The notes: generated from the sequence alone by a model not told the origin. DNA of 64,000 bases from Celeribacter litoreus (GCF_020165855.1 NZ_JAIUFY010000012.1:16788-80787), one strand, 5' to 3'; numbered from the stretch's first letter, positions 1 through 8,818 are shown. Numbers and translations: made by a program.

Positions 1-714
1 AAAGGCCCACACCGCCGGATAGACGAAATAGGCCAGCTGATAGAGGCCAAAAACCGCCAGTAACCCCGCGAGGCCCTTAAGGCTTCCGATGGCTTTGAAT
101 GACGAAAACGGATTCGCGCGGCGGAGCGAGAAGGGACGCCGCTTTTCCACGCGGAGGCTTTCGGGCATGACGATCAGGCCGAACACCATGTTTAAGCCAG
201 CGAAGGCGGCGGCGGCGTAAAACGGCGCGCGCGTATCAAACGTCGCGAGCAATCCGCCGATGACGGGGCCCATGGCGAAGCCAACGCCAAAAGCTGCGTG
301 TAAGTATCCGAAATTGCGCTCTCGATCCTCTAGGTCGGAAATGTCCGCGATATAGGCTGCCGCGGTCGAGGGGGTCGCGGCGGTAAGGCCGGCAATCAAG
401 CGCCCTGCGAGCAAGAGCCAGATTGTGTGAGCGACTGCCATGAACATGTAATCGATCATCATGAGAAATAGCGCGGAGAGCAGGATCGGCTTGCGTCCGT
501 AGCGGTCCGACATATTTCCGACAATCGGTCCGAACAGGAACTGCATGGCCGCAAATCCTGTCGCGAGTACACCGCCCCAGATCGCTGCATCGGCGATCCC
601 TTTTCCCGTTACCTCGCGGATCAGGGATGGCAGGACGGGAAAGATAAGACCAATTCCGATCGCGTCTATGAGAACGGTGGCAATAATGAAAAAGAGGGGC
701 AGGTGGCGCGACAT
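1..714 (-). CDS. MFS transporter, TetA/DHA1-like drug efflux (partial, N-terminal half)
   Basis: An inner-membrane proton-driven efflux pump is the likely role. The ATG is at 714, and 238 codons run off the left edge in frame, so only about six of the usual twelve membrane helices are present. The N-terminus is strongly hydrophobic. The MFS motif A (GNMSDRYGRKP, about residues 66-76) follows helix 2, and the overall pattern resembles TCR/Tet-type transporters. It lies 60 bp downstream of three overlapping hydrolase genes on the same strand and may be the last gene of that operon. The substrate cannot be told from the sequence, and tetracycline resistance is not implied. Confidence 0.85.
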   Translation of the reverse strand, partial: MSRHLPLFFIIATVLIDAIGIGLIFPVLPSLIREVTGKGIADAAIWGGVLATGFAAMQFLFGPIVGNMSDRYGRKPILLSALFLMMIDYMFMAVAHTIWLLLAGRLIAGLTAATPSTAAAYIADISDLEDRERNFGYLHAAFGVGFAMGPVIGGLLATFDTRAPFYAAAAFAGLNMVFGLIVMPESLRVEKRRPFSLRRANPFSSFKAIGSLKGLAGLLAVFGLYQLAYFVYPAVWAF

Positions 715-774
715 GAGAACCCTAAAGCAAAGCCTGTCCTTTGTGGCGCAGGGGGCGCCCTCCGTCCATCATTC

Positions 775-1485
775 TTATGCCAGTGCCGTGCTGATCATCG
801 CGGCGACTGTTTCTGGCGCCGCGAAATAGGGCGCGTGCCCTGTCTCGAGGGCCATCACCTGCTCTTTGGAGAAGGATGCGGACATGCGCCTTTGTTCGGC
901 AGGCGGGATCACGCGATCTTTGGTGCAGAGGATGTAATGGCGCAGGATGCGAAGGCTCGCGTCTGTGATGGTTAAAGGGGTTTCTTGTGGTGCGATGGGT
1001 TGCGGTCCGAGGTTGGCGCGCACGAACGCGGAAACCTCTTCCGGGCAATCGTGACACAGGGCTTCGACGCCTCTGTCGGATTTGAAACGGAAAGCGCTAG
1101 GCGTCTCTGCGCGTTCGATCAGTTCCAGAACCGGCTGCTCGGCGGCCGCGCGGCGCAGGTCCGCGAGGCTTTTTCCGTCTTCCGGCACATAGGCGCAGAG
1201 GTAAAACAGCGCGGCGACCTTTTCGGGGCTCCGCTCCGCGGCGGCGGTAATGGCGTAGCCACCTGCGGAATGCCCGAGCAGGACGACGGGGTGCCCGCCA
1301 TGGTTCTCAATGTCCGTGAGGATCGAGTCTGCATAATCGTCGAGTGTGACCTCGGAACCGTCCTCCCCGGAGAGCGGCAGGTTGATAGCGCGTGCGATGT
1401 GTCCCTGTTCCGCAAGCGCAGGGATCAGGTCGCGCCAACACCATGCGCCGTGGCAGGAGCCGGGGACGAGCAAGATGTCAGGCAT
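775..1485 (-). CDS. Alpha/beta hydrolase, plant methylesterase (SABP2)-like
   Basis: This is a 236-residue cytoplasmic serine hydrolase. An HG oxyanion motif (GSCHGAW, about residues 9-15) is followed by the nucleophile elbow GHSAGG (Ser about 73), a late Asp in TKDRVIPP and the catalytic His in ETGHAPY near the C-terminus, so the triad is complete. The fold family includes salicylate-methyl esterases and hydroxynitrile lyases; the substrate is unknown. I chose the ATG at 1485, which overlaps the stop of the PcaD-like gene by 8 bp, rather than a TTG two codons upstream. It is the third of three consecutive hydrolases, so coupled expression is likely. Confidence 0.85.
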   Translation of the reverse strand: MPDILLVPGSCHGAWCWRDLIPALAEQGHIARAINLPLSGEDGSEVTLDDYADSILTDIENHGGHPVVLLGHSAGGYAITAAAERSPEKVAALFYLCAYVPEDGKSLADLRRAAAEQPVLELIERAETPSAFRFKSDRGVEALCHDCPEEVSAFVRANLGPQPIAPQETPLTITDASLRILRHYILCTKDRVIPPAEQRRMSASFSKEQVMALETGHAPYFAAPETVAAMISTALA

Positions 1486-2263
1486 GGCCAATATCAGTGA
1501 GGAAGGTGCTGATCAGGGCGGCGTAGCCCACTGGATCATCCACGGGCGGCAGGTGCCCGGAGCGTCGCATCAGTTCAAACCGCGAACCGGGAATCACGTC
1601 GATGGTTTCGCGCACGAGATCGGGCGGTGTTGATCCATCGTAGCCCCCCGCGATCCCGAGGCAGGACAGGCGCAAACCGGAGCTTGGCGTGTAGAAATCG
1701 GTGCCTGCAATAGCGGCGGCACAGCCGAGATAGCCTTGGAGCGGCGTCGCCGCGACCCGCGCTCCCCAATGCTTTGCTGCGTCGGTTTTGCGAAACCTCG
1801 GCGCAAACCAACGTTCGAGAGTTGGGGCGACGATGGCAGGGAGACCGTTCGCCTCAATCTCTGCCATCCGCTTTTCCCAAACGCTCCGCGTGCCGATCTT
1901 GGCCGCCGTGTTCGAGAGCACGAGCGCGCGGACTTGATCGAGCCTTTTGACCGCGAGGCCCTGTGCAATCAGGCCCCCGAGGGAAATGCCGACAAACACC
2001 GCGTCTTTGGCGTCGAGCGCGTCGAGCAAGCGCTCCGCATCCCGCACCAGTGTGCCCATGGAATAGGGGCCATCCGGTGCGTCAGTTTCGCCATGTCCGC
2101 GAAGATCATAGCGGATCAGGCGCAGGTCTTCAGGCAGGTGGGGGAGGACGTCATCCCAAAGGTGAAGATCGGTGCCCAACGCATGAGCGAAGAGGACGGG
2201 GCGCCCCGTCTCCGGTCCACTCACTTCGACATTGAGCGCGATGTCCCCGAGGTCCAATTTCAT
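1478..2263 (-). CDS. pcaD: Probable 3-oxoadipate enol-lactonase (alpha/beta hydrolase)
   Basis: PcaD hydrolyses 3-oxoadipate enol-lactone to 3-oxoadipate in the protocatechuate branch of the beta-ketoadipate pathway. The 261-residue length and the pattern fit the family: the DLRGHGET motif after strand 4, the nucleophile elbow GISLGG, an Asp in GGYDGSTPP, and the catalytic His in RRSGHLPPVD. The ATG at 2263 overlaps the upstream hydrolase stop as ATGA, which indicates translational coupling. No other pca gene is visible nearby, so a related ester or lactone hydrolase is possible. Confidence is high for the fold and moderate for the exact substrate. Confidence 0.75.
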   Translation of the reverse strand: MKLDLGDIALNVEVSGPETGRPVLFAHALGTDLHLWDDVLPHLPEDLRLIRYDLRGHGETDAPDGPYSMGTLVRDAERLLDALDAKDAVFVGISLGGLIAQGLAVKRLDQVRALVLSNTAAKIGTRSVWEKRMAEIEANGLPAIVAPTLERWFAPRFRKTDAAKHWGARVAATPLQGYLGCAAAIAGTDFYTPSSGLRLSCLGIAGGYDGSTPPDLVRETIDVIPGSRFELMRRSGHLPPVDDPVGYAALISTFLTDIGHA

Positions 2264-3093
2264 TCCAGCGCCTCGATGAAGCGGGAAATCACATCTAGGC
2301 TCTCCGGCTCGTCCAAAAACGGAACATGCCCGCGATCTTTGACCTCGGCCGTGATCATGTCGGGACGACGGCGCTGCATTTCCTGCATGGTTTCACGGGT
2401 GAGAAGGTCCGAGTTCTCGCCACGAAGAAGCGCAAGCGGAAGGCCCTCCAAAGCATCGAAGAGGGGCCAGAGATCGGGCACTTCGCCCGTCACGCTCTGG
2501 GCTTCAATGGCATCGCGAAGTTTGGGGTCATAGCGCAATTCAAGCCGCGTCGGCCCTTCGTTCCAGATGCGTCGGGCGTAGGTGATCCATTCTTCACGAG
2601 AGAGGTTCGGGAACTGAGCTCCGAGCGCTCGGGGCAGCCGGTCCGCGGCGTCTGCAAAGCTCTTGAAGACCGAGGGGCGGCCCAGATAGTCCATGATATT
2701 TGACAGACCGGAGGCATCAATTTCGGGGCCGATGTCATTCAGGAGTGCCCCTGACAACCTGTCCTTCGCAAGTAGCGCCAAAGTCATCGCGATGAGACCG
2801 CCACGCGAGGTTCCGAGGATCGCGGCTTTCTCAAGCCCGAGATGGTCGAGAAGTTCGAGCGCGTCTGCTCCCTCCTGCGGAATGGTATAATTCAGGAAAT
2901 TCGGGTCGTAATCCGACGCACCGCGTCCGCGCGTATCGAGCCGGATGACGCGCACGCGGTCGGCGAAATGTGTGACCACTGGCTCAAAATCATCCATGTT
3001 TCGGGTCAGACCGGCGAGGCACAGGACGGGCGTTCCCGTGCCCTGCGAGTCGTAGGCCAGTTTGAGCCCGTCTTTCGTCGTAAAATAATCCAA
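2260..3093 (-). CDS. Alpha/beta hydrolase (TTG start)
   Basis: This is a 277-residue hydrolase and the first gene of the three-hydrolase operon. It has the GRGASDYD region, the nucleophile elbow GTSRGG and a C-terminal His in DRGHVPFLDEPE; Asp and Glu candidates lie in the RGENSDLLT segment. A GTG ten codons upstream would place the ribosome binding site inside the gene, because AAAGGAGGA lies 6 nt before a TTG at 3093. The TTG is therefore the better start and gives MDYFTTKDGLKLAY. The substrate is unknown; it resembles the general alpha/beta hydrolases related to haloperoxidases and epoxide hydrolases. Confidence 0.85.
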   Translation of the reverse strand: MDYFTTKDGLKLAYDSQGTGTPVLCLAGLTRNMDDFEPVVTHFADRVRVIRLDTRGRGASDYDPNFLNYTIPQEGADALELLDHLGLEKAAILGTSRGGLIAMTLALLAKDRLSGALLNDIGPEIDASGLSNIMDYLGRPSVFKSFADAADRLPRALGAQFPNLSREEWITYARRIWNEGPTRLELRYDPKLRDAIEAQSVTGEVPDLWPLFDALEGLPLALLRGENSDLLTRETMQEMQRRRPDMITAEVKDRGHVPFLDEPESLDVISRFIEALE

Positions 3094-3145
3094 GAGCGAT
3101 CCTCCTTTTGCGCAGAGTGTCACGGCGCAGAAGGAGAAGAAAGCC

Positions 3146-3925
3146 CTAGATCAGCCGCGTTAGGCACCAGAATCCCGCCATGAAATACACCGTTAGCGTA
3201 ATCGCATAACAGGACATGACGATGAGGGTTTGATCCTGTGAGAGCGCCATCTGATTTTCGCGTTTGCTGTGGAACAAGCTTTGAAGCGCCGCCGCGGTGA
3301 GGATACTCATCGCGATCGACTGTTCGCGCAACGCGGCGGAGGCAAAAGCCGCGACCATAAAGAGCGTGATGAATACGGCAGATTGCGGGCCAAAGGCGTT
3401 TGAGACGGCCTGTGCAATGCGCCCTCCGCCGAGCGGGCGGAACGGCATCAGCATCAGAAAGTTAAACGCGGCCAGCGTGATTGCGAGCTTGCCGAGATGG
3501 TCCGAAAGCACGGGGGAAACCGGTGACAAAACGTGAAAGAGACCGAGTGCAAGAAGTGTTGGCACAACGGCCAGAACCGGCCCGTAAAGCGCAGCAAAGC
3601 AATCTTCGAGTGCATGGTCGAAGTCTTTTTGAGACTCCGGGCCTGACGTGTTGGAAATTGTAGAAATCCGCATTCGCGACAGGTCATGCCCAATGCTTCG
3701 GCACGCCAGCGCCAGTCCTGCTTCGTGAATCAGAACCGCGAGAATGAACCCGATGCCAAAAATCGGCGATGCGAGGCTCGATATCGCGATTGTCGCACAC
3801 AAGGCGGTCAGGAAGCCGCTCCCAGTGAGGTCAACGCGTGTGACTTTCCCGCTGCGTGCAAGCGGTCCCATGACGAGGGGCAAAGCAAGAAGGCCGATCA
3901 AAATCGGCAGGAGGATAAAACTCAT
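3146..3925 (-). CDS. Polytopic membrane protein, degenerate site-2 protease (M50)-like
   Basis: The protein has about 260 residues and roughly six hydrophobic segments. A segment IHEAGLALA sits where M50 proteases have HExxH, but the second His is replaced by Leu. Further on, FNFLMLMPFRPLGGGR matches the NxxPxxPLDGGR motif of the family except that the zinc-binding Asp is Gly. Two of three zinc ligands thus appear lost, so I infer a non-proteolytic pseudo-protease. The ATG at 3925 is chosen over a TTG and a GTG just upstream; no clear ribosome binding site is visible for any of them. The likeness to M50 is my reading of two short motifs and needs a profile search. Confidence 0.6.
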   Translation of the reverse strand: MSFILLPILIGLLALPLVMGPLARSGKVTRVDLTGSGFLTALCATIAISSLASPIFGIGFILAVLIHEAGLALACRSIGHDLSRMRISTISNTSGPESQKDFDHALEDCFAALYGPVLAVVPTLLALGLFHVLSPVSPVLSDHLGKLAITLAAFNFLMLMPFRPLGGGRIAQAVSNAFGPQSAVFITLFMVAAFASAALREQSIAMSILTAAALQSLFHSKRENQMALSQDQTLIVMSCYAITLTVYFMAGFWCLTRLI

Positions 3926-4164
3926 GGCACAACACACCAAAACTCGAAAAAACTGCAGACAGTTGGCGAGCCAAATGCGGCAGAAGTGTGAAAATCGCCG
4001 GAACAGTTCGCTCTGCGACGGTCTGTCTCAATAGTTTCATCCTTTATGCGAAAGAAAGCGTCATCCGATTGCCGCGACAGATTCTCGGCGATTTGGAATT
4101 AGGTGACAAAATCGAAACCACCTCTACCTTGGTGTCAGGTGCACAATGGTGTTTGGAGAGGCTC

Positions 4165-4785
4165 ATGAATTCCACTGTTGAGAAGTTGCGCGAAAGCCTG
4201 CGGGAGTTGCAGGTCCAGCTTGAGAAAGATGCTCAGGCTGCGCGGGAGCGGTTCCAATATCGACTCACCAACGGGCGCGTTGTCTTTGAGGAAGAAGCAC
4301 GCCGGAGGGGGCGGGAACTCAAGGTGCGCTGGTCCGTCTTTCTGCGCCGCGCACGCCCTTGGGAAATCGTGACGGCACCGGTGATCTATAGCCTGATTAT
4401 CCCGTTTGCCCTGATGGACATCTTTGTCACGATCTACCAGGCGATCTGTTTTCCGGTCTACAAGCTGCCGAAGGTCCAACGCCGGAAATACATTGCCGTC
4501 GACCGGCACAAGCTCACCTATCTCAATTTTATGCAGAAGCTAAACTGCGTCTATTGCGGCTACTGCAATGGCGTCGTCGCCTATGTGCGCGAGGTCGCGG
4601 GGCGCACGGAATATTACTGGTGCCCGATCAAACACGCCCGAAATCTACCGGATCGGCATGAGCAGTATCAGAATTTTCTGGAGTTCGGGGATGGTGAAAG
4701 CTGGGATGAGAAGTTCATCGAGATGAAGGGCCGCGCTCGCGCCTGTGAAAGCTGTGAGAGTTGTGGGCCGGGCGGCTGTCACTGA
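4165..4785 (+). CDS. Membrane-anchored protein with Cys-rich C-terminus, function unknown
   Basis: This is a 206-residue protein. The ATG at 4165 is preceded by GGAGAGG; the open frame extends further upstream without a good start. The order is an N-terminal coiled-coil-like Glu/Arg-rich stretch (about 1-60), one or two hydrophobic helices (about 70-100: VTAPVIYSLIIPFALMDIF), then a soluble tail. The tail carries CVYCGYC, a further CPIKH, and CESCESCGPGGC at the very end. The Cys clusters suggest metal or Fe-S binding. It is monocistronic, ending before a shared terminator. I do not recognise a characterised family, though the look is of a conserved alphaproteobacterial hypothetical protein. 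Confidence 0.8.
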   Translation: MNSTVEKLRESLRELQVQLEKDAQAARERFQYRLTNGRVVFEEEARRRGRELKVRWSVFLRRARPWEIVTAPVIYSLIIPFALMDIFVTIYQAICFPVYKLPKVQRRKYIAVDRHKLTYLNFMQKLNCVYCGYCNGVVAYVREVAGRTEYYWCPIKHARNLPDRHEQYQNFLEFGDGESWDEKFIEMKGRARACESCESCGPGGCH

Positions 4786-4807
4786 GCGGTAGATGAAAAT
4801 GCCATAG

Positions 4808-4833
4808 AAAAACCCCGCCGGAGCGGGGTTTTT
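4808..4833. terminator. Bidirectional intrinsic terminator
   Basis: A perfect GC stem CCCCGC / GCGGGG with a 4-nt loop is flanked by A5 on the left and T5 on the right, so it can end transcription from both sides. It separates the convergent Cys-rich gene and fabI. Confidence 0.9.
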
Positions 4834-4853
4834 ACCGTTAATTTTCGGATGCC

Positions 4854-5642
4854 TCAGATATTCTCGATCCGGGGCATGCCCATGATGTGATAGCCACCAT
4901 CGACGCGGATGATCTCACCTGTCGTGAAGGCGCCGCCATCGGATGCAAGGTAAACTGCCGTCGCGCCAACAGCTTCGAGCGTTGCGTTGGATTGCAGCGG
5001 GGCGTTGGTCTCGGCGTGTTTGTAGGTGCGACGTGCGCCGCCGATTGCGGAGCCTGCGAGGGTCTTCATCGGGCCGGGCGAGATCGCGTTCACGCGGATG
5101 CCCTCGGGACCGAGGTCGTTGGCGAGGTAGCGCACGGAGGATTCCAGAGCCGCCTTTGCCACGCCCATCACGTTGTAGTTCGGAACGACCTTGTTGGAGC
5201 CTTCGAACGTCAGCGTCATCAGGGTGCCGCCATCGGTCATCAGCTCCGACGCGCGTTTCGCGACGTCGATGAAGCTAAAGCAGGAGATGTGCAGCGAATT
5301 TTTGAAGTTCGCCTCTGTGGTATCACGGAAACGGCCGGTCAGTTCGGACTTGTCTGAGTAGGCAATGGCGTGGACGACGAAATCGAGCTTGCCCCATTTC
5401 TCTTTGAGCGCGCCAAAGGCCTCGTCCATCTGTTCCGGATTGGTCACATCGACATCGACCATCGTGTCAGAGCCAACAGACGCTGCGAGCGGCTCCAACC
5501 GTTTGCCAAACGCTTCGCCCTGATAGGTGAAGGCCAGCTCGGCACCCTCGTCTGCACAGGCTTTTGCAATGCCCCATGCGATGGATCGTTCATTGGCGAC
5601 ACCCATCACGAGCCCGCGTTTGCCTTTGAGAAGATCAGCCAT
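4854..5642 (-). CDS. fabI: Enoyl-[acyl-carrier-protein] reductase (NADH)
   Basis: FabI catalyses the last reduction of each fatty-acid elongation round. The 262-residue length is typical. The Rossmann start reads GLVMGVANERSIAWGIAKA, and the catalytic block PNYNVMGVAK gives Tyr156 and Lys163. The other conserved tyrosine of the E. coli enzyme (Tyr146) is Phe here, in TFEGSNK. The substrate-loop sequence HAIAYSDKSE carries Ala where E. coli has the triclosan-contact Gly93. It is the third gene of a fabA-fabB-fabI operon, 42 bp after fabB. The identity is secure; the effect of the two substitutions is not. Confidence 0.95.
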   Translation of the reverse strand: MADLLKGKRGLVMGVANERSIAWGIAKACADEGAELAFTYQGEAFGKRLEPLAASVGSDTMVDVDVTNPEQMDEAFGALKEKWGKLDFVVHAIAYSDKSELTGRFRDTTEANFKNSLHISCFSFIDVAKRASELMTDGGTLMTLTFEGSNKVVPNYNVMGVAKAALESSVRYLANDLGPEGIRVNAISPGPMKTLAGSAIGGARRTYKHAETNAPLQSNATLEAVGATAVYLASDGGAFTTGEIIRVDGGYHIMGMPRIENI

Positions 5643-5684
5643 TCCTTGGTTTCCGTATTCTAGAGACAGGACCCGTACCGCGAC

Positions 5685-6914
5685 TTAGCCGCGGTACTTG
5701 GAGAGAAGCATAGACCCGTTTGTGCCGCCAAAGCCAAAGGAGTTGGTCATCACCGTGTCGAGGCCCGCGTTTTCCACGAGTTTCGTGGCGATTTCGGCCT
5801 CGTTGATCGCAGGGTCGAGGGTTTCGACGTTGATCGACGGGATGATGAAATCATGCTCGAGCGCGAGGAGGCAGTAGACGGCTTCTTGGGCGCCGGTGGC
5901 ACCTTGGGAGTGGCCGGTCATGGATTTCGTGGAGGAAATCACCGGCGTGTTGCCTTCGCCGAAGACGCGGCGGACGGCTTCAACCTCGCCAACGTCACCA
6001 ACCGGCGTCGAGGTGCCGTGTGCGTTGATGTAGTCAACCTTGCGGCCTTCGGGCAGGGTGGAGAGGGCGAGACGCATGGCGCGTTCGCCGCCTTCACCGG
6101 ACGGGGCCACCATGTCTGCACCGTCAGAGGTCGCGGCAAAGCCGGTCACTTCGGCGTAGATTTTCGCACCACGTGCTTTCGCGTGTTCCAACTCTTCGAG
6201 CACGAGGATCGCGCCGCCGCCGGAGATCACGAAACCGTCGCGGTTCGCATCGAACGCACGGGAGGCTTTCTCCGGTGTGTCGTTATACTTGGAAGACATC
6301 GCGCCCATAGCGTCGAACAGGCAAGACAGGGTCCAGTCGAGTTCTTCGCCGCCACCTGCGAACATCACGTCCTGTTTGCCGAGCATGATTTGCTCTGCGG
6401 CAGAGCCGATGCAGTGCAGGGAGGTCGAGCAAGCCGAGGTGATGGAGTAGTTGATACCCTTGATCTGATAGGCCGTCGCGAGGTTCGCGGAGATCGTGGA
6501 GCCCATGCATTTCGGCACGGCGAACGGACCGACGCGTTTGGTGGACATGGTCTTGAGCACGGATTGGTGTGCCGTGAACATCGCGGAGGTGGACGGACCG
6601 CCGGAGCCAGCGATGAGACCGGTGCGCGGGTTGATCACGTCGCTCTCTTCGAGGCCAGAATCCGCAATCGCCTGGTTCATCGCGATATAGGCGTATGCTG
6701 CGCCCGGACCCATGAAGCGAAGGGCACGTTTGTCGACATGCTCTTTGATGTCGATATCCACGGCGCCCGCAATCTGGGAGCGGAACCCGTATTCCTTCAT
6801 GTCTTCATTGGCGGTGATGCCGGACTTGCCGGATTTCAACGAAGCCAGAACTTCGTCCGCATTGGTGCCGATCGAGGAGACAACCCCAAGACCAGTGACG
6901 ACGACGCGACGCAT
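5685..6914 (-). CDS. fabB: Beta-ketoacyl-ACP synthase I
   Basis: FabB condenses malonyl-ACP with acyl-ACP and elongates the cis-3-decenoyl intermediate of unsaturated fatty acid synthesis. The 409-residue protein has the Cys-His-His triad: Cys162 in [11 protein letters not shown], His299 in [11 protein letters not shown] and His335 in [11 protein letters not shown], with Lys330 between. It is about 45 bp downstream of fabA and upstream of fabI on the same strand, the standard alphaproteobacterial order. Confidence 0.96.
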   Translation of the reverse strand: MRRVVVTGLGVVSSIGTNADEVLASLKSGKSGITANEDMKEYGFRSQIAGAVDIDIKEHVDKRALRFMGPGAAYAYIAMNQAIADSGLEESDVINPRTGLIAGSGGPSTSAMFTAHQSVLKTMSTKRVGPFAVPKCMGSTISANLATAYQIKGINYSITSACSTSLHCIGSAAEQIMLGKQDVMFAGGGEELDWTLSCLFDAMGAMSSKYNDTPEKASRAFDANRDGFVISGGGAILVLEELEHAKARGAKIYAEVTGFAATSDGADMVAPSGEGGERAMRLALSTLPEGRKVDYINAHGTSTPVGDVGEVEAVRRVFGEGNTPVISSTKSMTGHSQGATGAQEAVYCLLALEHDFIIPSINVETLDPAINEAEIATKLVENAGLDTVMTNSFGFGGTNGSMLLSKYRG

Positions 6915-6960
6915 GGCGTGTTCCTTCCCTTTGGTGTTTCGATGTGGCGCAGGTCCGAGA

Positions 6961-7470
6961 TCAGCTCTCGGACAGTGCGACTTTCATGTCTTTGACTTGG
7001 TAGATCACTTCACCGTCAGCTTCCACGATGCCGTCCGCAACACCCATGGTCAGGCGGCGAGTCTGTATCGCTTTGGTGAAGTCGATCTTGTAGGTCAGCA
7101 TTTTGCGATCCGGGCGGACCATGCCGGTGAGTTTCACTTCGCCGACGCCAAGCGCATAGCCGCGCCCCTGCCAGCCGCGCCAGCCGAGGTTGAAACCGGT
7201 GAGCTGCCACAGGCCATCGAGGCCGAGGCAGCCGGGCATGATCGGGTTGCCCGGGAAGTGACATTCAAAGAACCACAGCTCGGGCGTGATGTCGAACTCG
7301 GCAATGATGTGACCTTTGCCGTGGGCGCCGCCATCTGCGGAGACCTCGGTGATGCGGTCCATCATGAGCATCGGCGGGGCCGGAAGCTGGGCGTTGCCCG
7401 GACCAAACAGCTCACCTGCCGCGCATTTGAGCAGGTCTTCCTTGGTGAAACTTGTCGGATAGTCGGCCAT
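6961..7470 (-). CDS. fabA: Bifunctional 3-hydroxydecanoyl-ACP dehydratase/isomerase
   Basis: FabA dehydrates 3-hydroxydecanoyl-ACP and isomerises the trans-2 to the cis-3 double bond, the branch point to unsaturated fatty acids. The 169-residue length matches the family. The catalytic pair is His71 in [12 protein letters not shown] and Asp85 in LGLDGLWQ. I place the start at the ATG at 7470 ([12 protein letters not shown]), preceded by GGGAG; the open frame extends 32 codons upstream without homology-like sequence. It is the first gene of fabA-fabB-fabI, divergent from irr with a 220-bp shared promoter region. Confidence 0.95.
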   Translation of the reverse strand: MADYPTSFTKEDLLKCAAGELFGPGNAQLPAPPMLMMDRITEVSADGGAHGKGHIIAEFDITPELWFFECHFPGNPIMPGCLGLDGLWQLTGFNLGWRGWQGRGYALGVGEVKLTGMVRPDRKMLTYKIDFTKAIQTRRLTMGVADGIVEADGEVIYQVKDMKVALSES

Positions 7471-7690
7471 GGCTCCCAGTGCCTCCCTCAGTAATCTTTT
7501 GAAATTCGCACCCCCTCTATCACCCAGCCCCCCGCACACGCAAGGCGCAAGACAGTTGTGTGACACGGCGGTGTCAATCGCTCTTCAAGCCATCTTTAAC
7601 CGCCCGCGGAGGCACGATTTGGCATTCCCGATTGAAATCGGGTGCGGTTTTTTTCTATATTCCTTCGGTAAACGTAGGAAATGGACTCCC

Positions 7691-8125
7691 ATGACCCAAT
7701 TCGCAGATATCGAAATCCGCCGCAGCGAAGCTTGGCTTGCGAAGGCAGGCGTGCGCCCGACGCGTCAGCGTCTTTGCTTGGCGACCCTTCTTGTCGGGGA
7801 CGGCCTTGACCGTCATGTGACGGCGGAAAGCCTCTTTGAGGCCGCCCAAGGCGCGGGTGAAAAGGTATCTCTTGCAACCGTTTACAACACTTTGCGCGCT
7901 TTCTGTGAGGCTGGCCTCATTCAGGAAGTCACCGTTGATGGCTCGCGCAGCTACTTCGATACAAACATGGACGAGCACCCGCATTTCTTCTGGGAAAAGT
8001 CGGGTGAACTCACGGATGCGCCCTCCGAGCAGCTCAAGATCGAGCAACTTCCCGAGGCGCCCGAGGGTATGGAAATCGCATCCTTTGACGTCGTGATCCG
8101 GCTCCGCCCAAAAGCGAAGCACTAA
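7691..8125 (+). CDS. irr: Iron response regulator Irr (Fur family)
   Basis: Irr is the haem-responsive Fur-family repressor/activator of alphaproteobacterial iron genes. The 144-residue protein has a winged-helix N-terminus (GVRPTRQRLCLATLL) with the recognition region VSLATVYNTLRAFCEAGLIQEV, then a His-rich site HPHFFW in place of the Fur metal site. No N-terminal GCPWHD-like haem regulatory motif is present, as in other Rhodobacterales Irr proteins, so haem sensing would rely on the HxH region. The ATG at 7691 follows an AGGA-like site. It is divergent from fabA-fabB-fabI, an order conserved in the class, and is followed by a strong terminator. Confidence 0.92.
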   Translation: MTQFADIEIRRSEAWLAKAGVRPTRQRLCLATLLVGDGLDRHVTAESLFEAAQGAGEKVSLATVYNTLRAFCEAGLIQEVTVDGSRSYFDTNMDEHPHFFWEKSGELTDAPSEQLKIEQLPEAPEGMEIASFDVVIRLRPKAKH

Positions 8126-8140
8126 GTCAGGTCGAAAGAC

Positions 8141-8164
8141 GGGCGGCGGTTGCCGCCCTTTTTT
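8141..8164 (+). terminator. Intrinsic terminator after irr
   Basis: Perfect stem GGGCGGC / GCCGCCC with a 4-nt GGTT loop followed by T6. It lies 15 bp after the irr stop. Confidence 0.92.
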
Positions 8165-8209
8165 GTGCGCCGCACTCACTAAATCCCCAGATCGATGGAG
8201 CGCGAGAGA

Positions 8210-8818
8210 ATGGCCGATCTCTTTGAAAACGAAGACGGGATTCGCCGCTGTGCTTGGTGCGCGCGTGATCCGGAATACATCCGGTATCACGATGAGGAGT
8301 GGGGCTTTCCGGTCTCCGATGATCGACGCCTTTTCGAGAAAATCTCGCTCGAAGGTTTCCAGTCGGGCCTGTCGTGGTGGACCATCCTTCAAAAACGTCC
8401 TCGTTTCCGAGAGGTCTTCGCCCAGTTCGATTACCATCAGATTGCGGACTTCGGTGACGCCGATGTCGAGCGCCTTTTAGAAGACGCAGGCATTGTCCGG
8501 CATCGGGGCAAGATCGTGGCCGTGATCAACAACGCGGCTCGCGCAATCGAGATGGAGCAGGAGTTCGGATCCCTCGCGGCCTACTTCTGGTCTTATGAAC
8601 CGCCGCGCGATCCGGACAGCGGACTCGATATCCCCACACAGACAGAAACCTCGAAACGCCTTTCGAAAGACCTCAAGAAACGCGGCTGGAAATTCGTCGG
8701 TCCGACGACGTGCTATGCATTCATGCAGGCGATGGGCCTCGTGAACGATCACCATCCTGACTGCGCCTCCAGAGAAGCCGTTGAAAATGCGCGAGTTGGG
8801 TTCGTGCCACCGCGCTGA
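8210..8818 (+). CDS. tag: DNA-3-methyladenine glycosylase I
   Basis: Tag excises 3-methyladenine from alkylated DNA. It has about 202 residues. The N-terminal RCAWCARDPEYIRYHDEEWG and the C-terminal NDHHPDC together provide the Cys/His zinc-snap ligands of the family, and the GLSWWTILQKRP segment holds the base-binding tryptophans. I prefer the ATG at 8210 (MADLFENED), preceded by GGAG, over the ATG five codons upstream, which has no ribosome binding site. It sits between the irr terminator and a reductase-like gene 58 bp downstream. Confidence 0.92.
   Translation: MADLFENEDGIRRCAWCARDPEYIRYHDEEWGFPVSDDRRLFEKISLEGFQSGLSWWTILQKRPRFREVFAQFDYHQIADFGDADVERLLEDAGIVRHRGKIVAVINNAARAIEMEQEFGSLAAYFWSYEPPRDPDSGLDIPTQTETSKRLSKDLKKRGWKFVGPTTCYAFMQAMGLVNDHHPDCASREAVENARVGFVPPR

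Noticed and set aside
2260..3123. GTG at 3123 as start of the first hydrolase
   Set aside because: The only good ribosome binding site lies inside that extension, 6 nt before a TTG at 3093.
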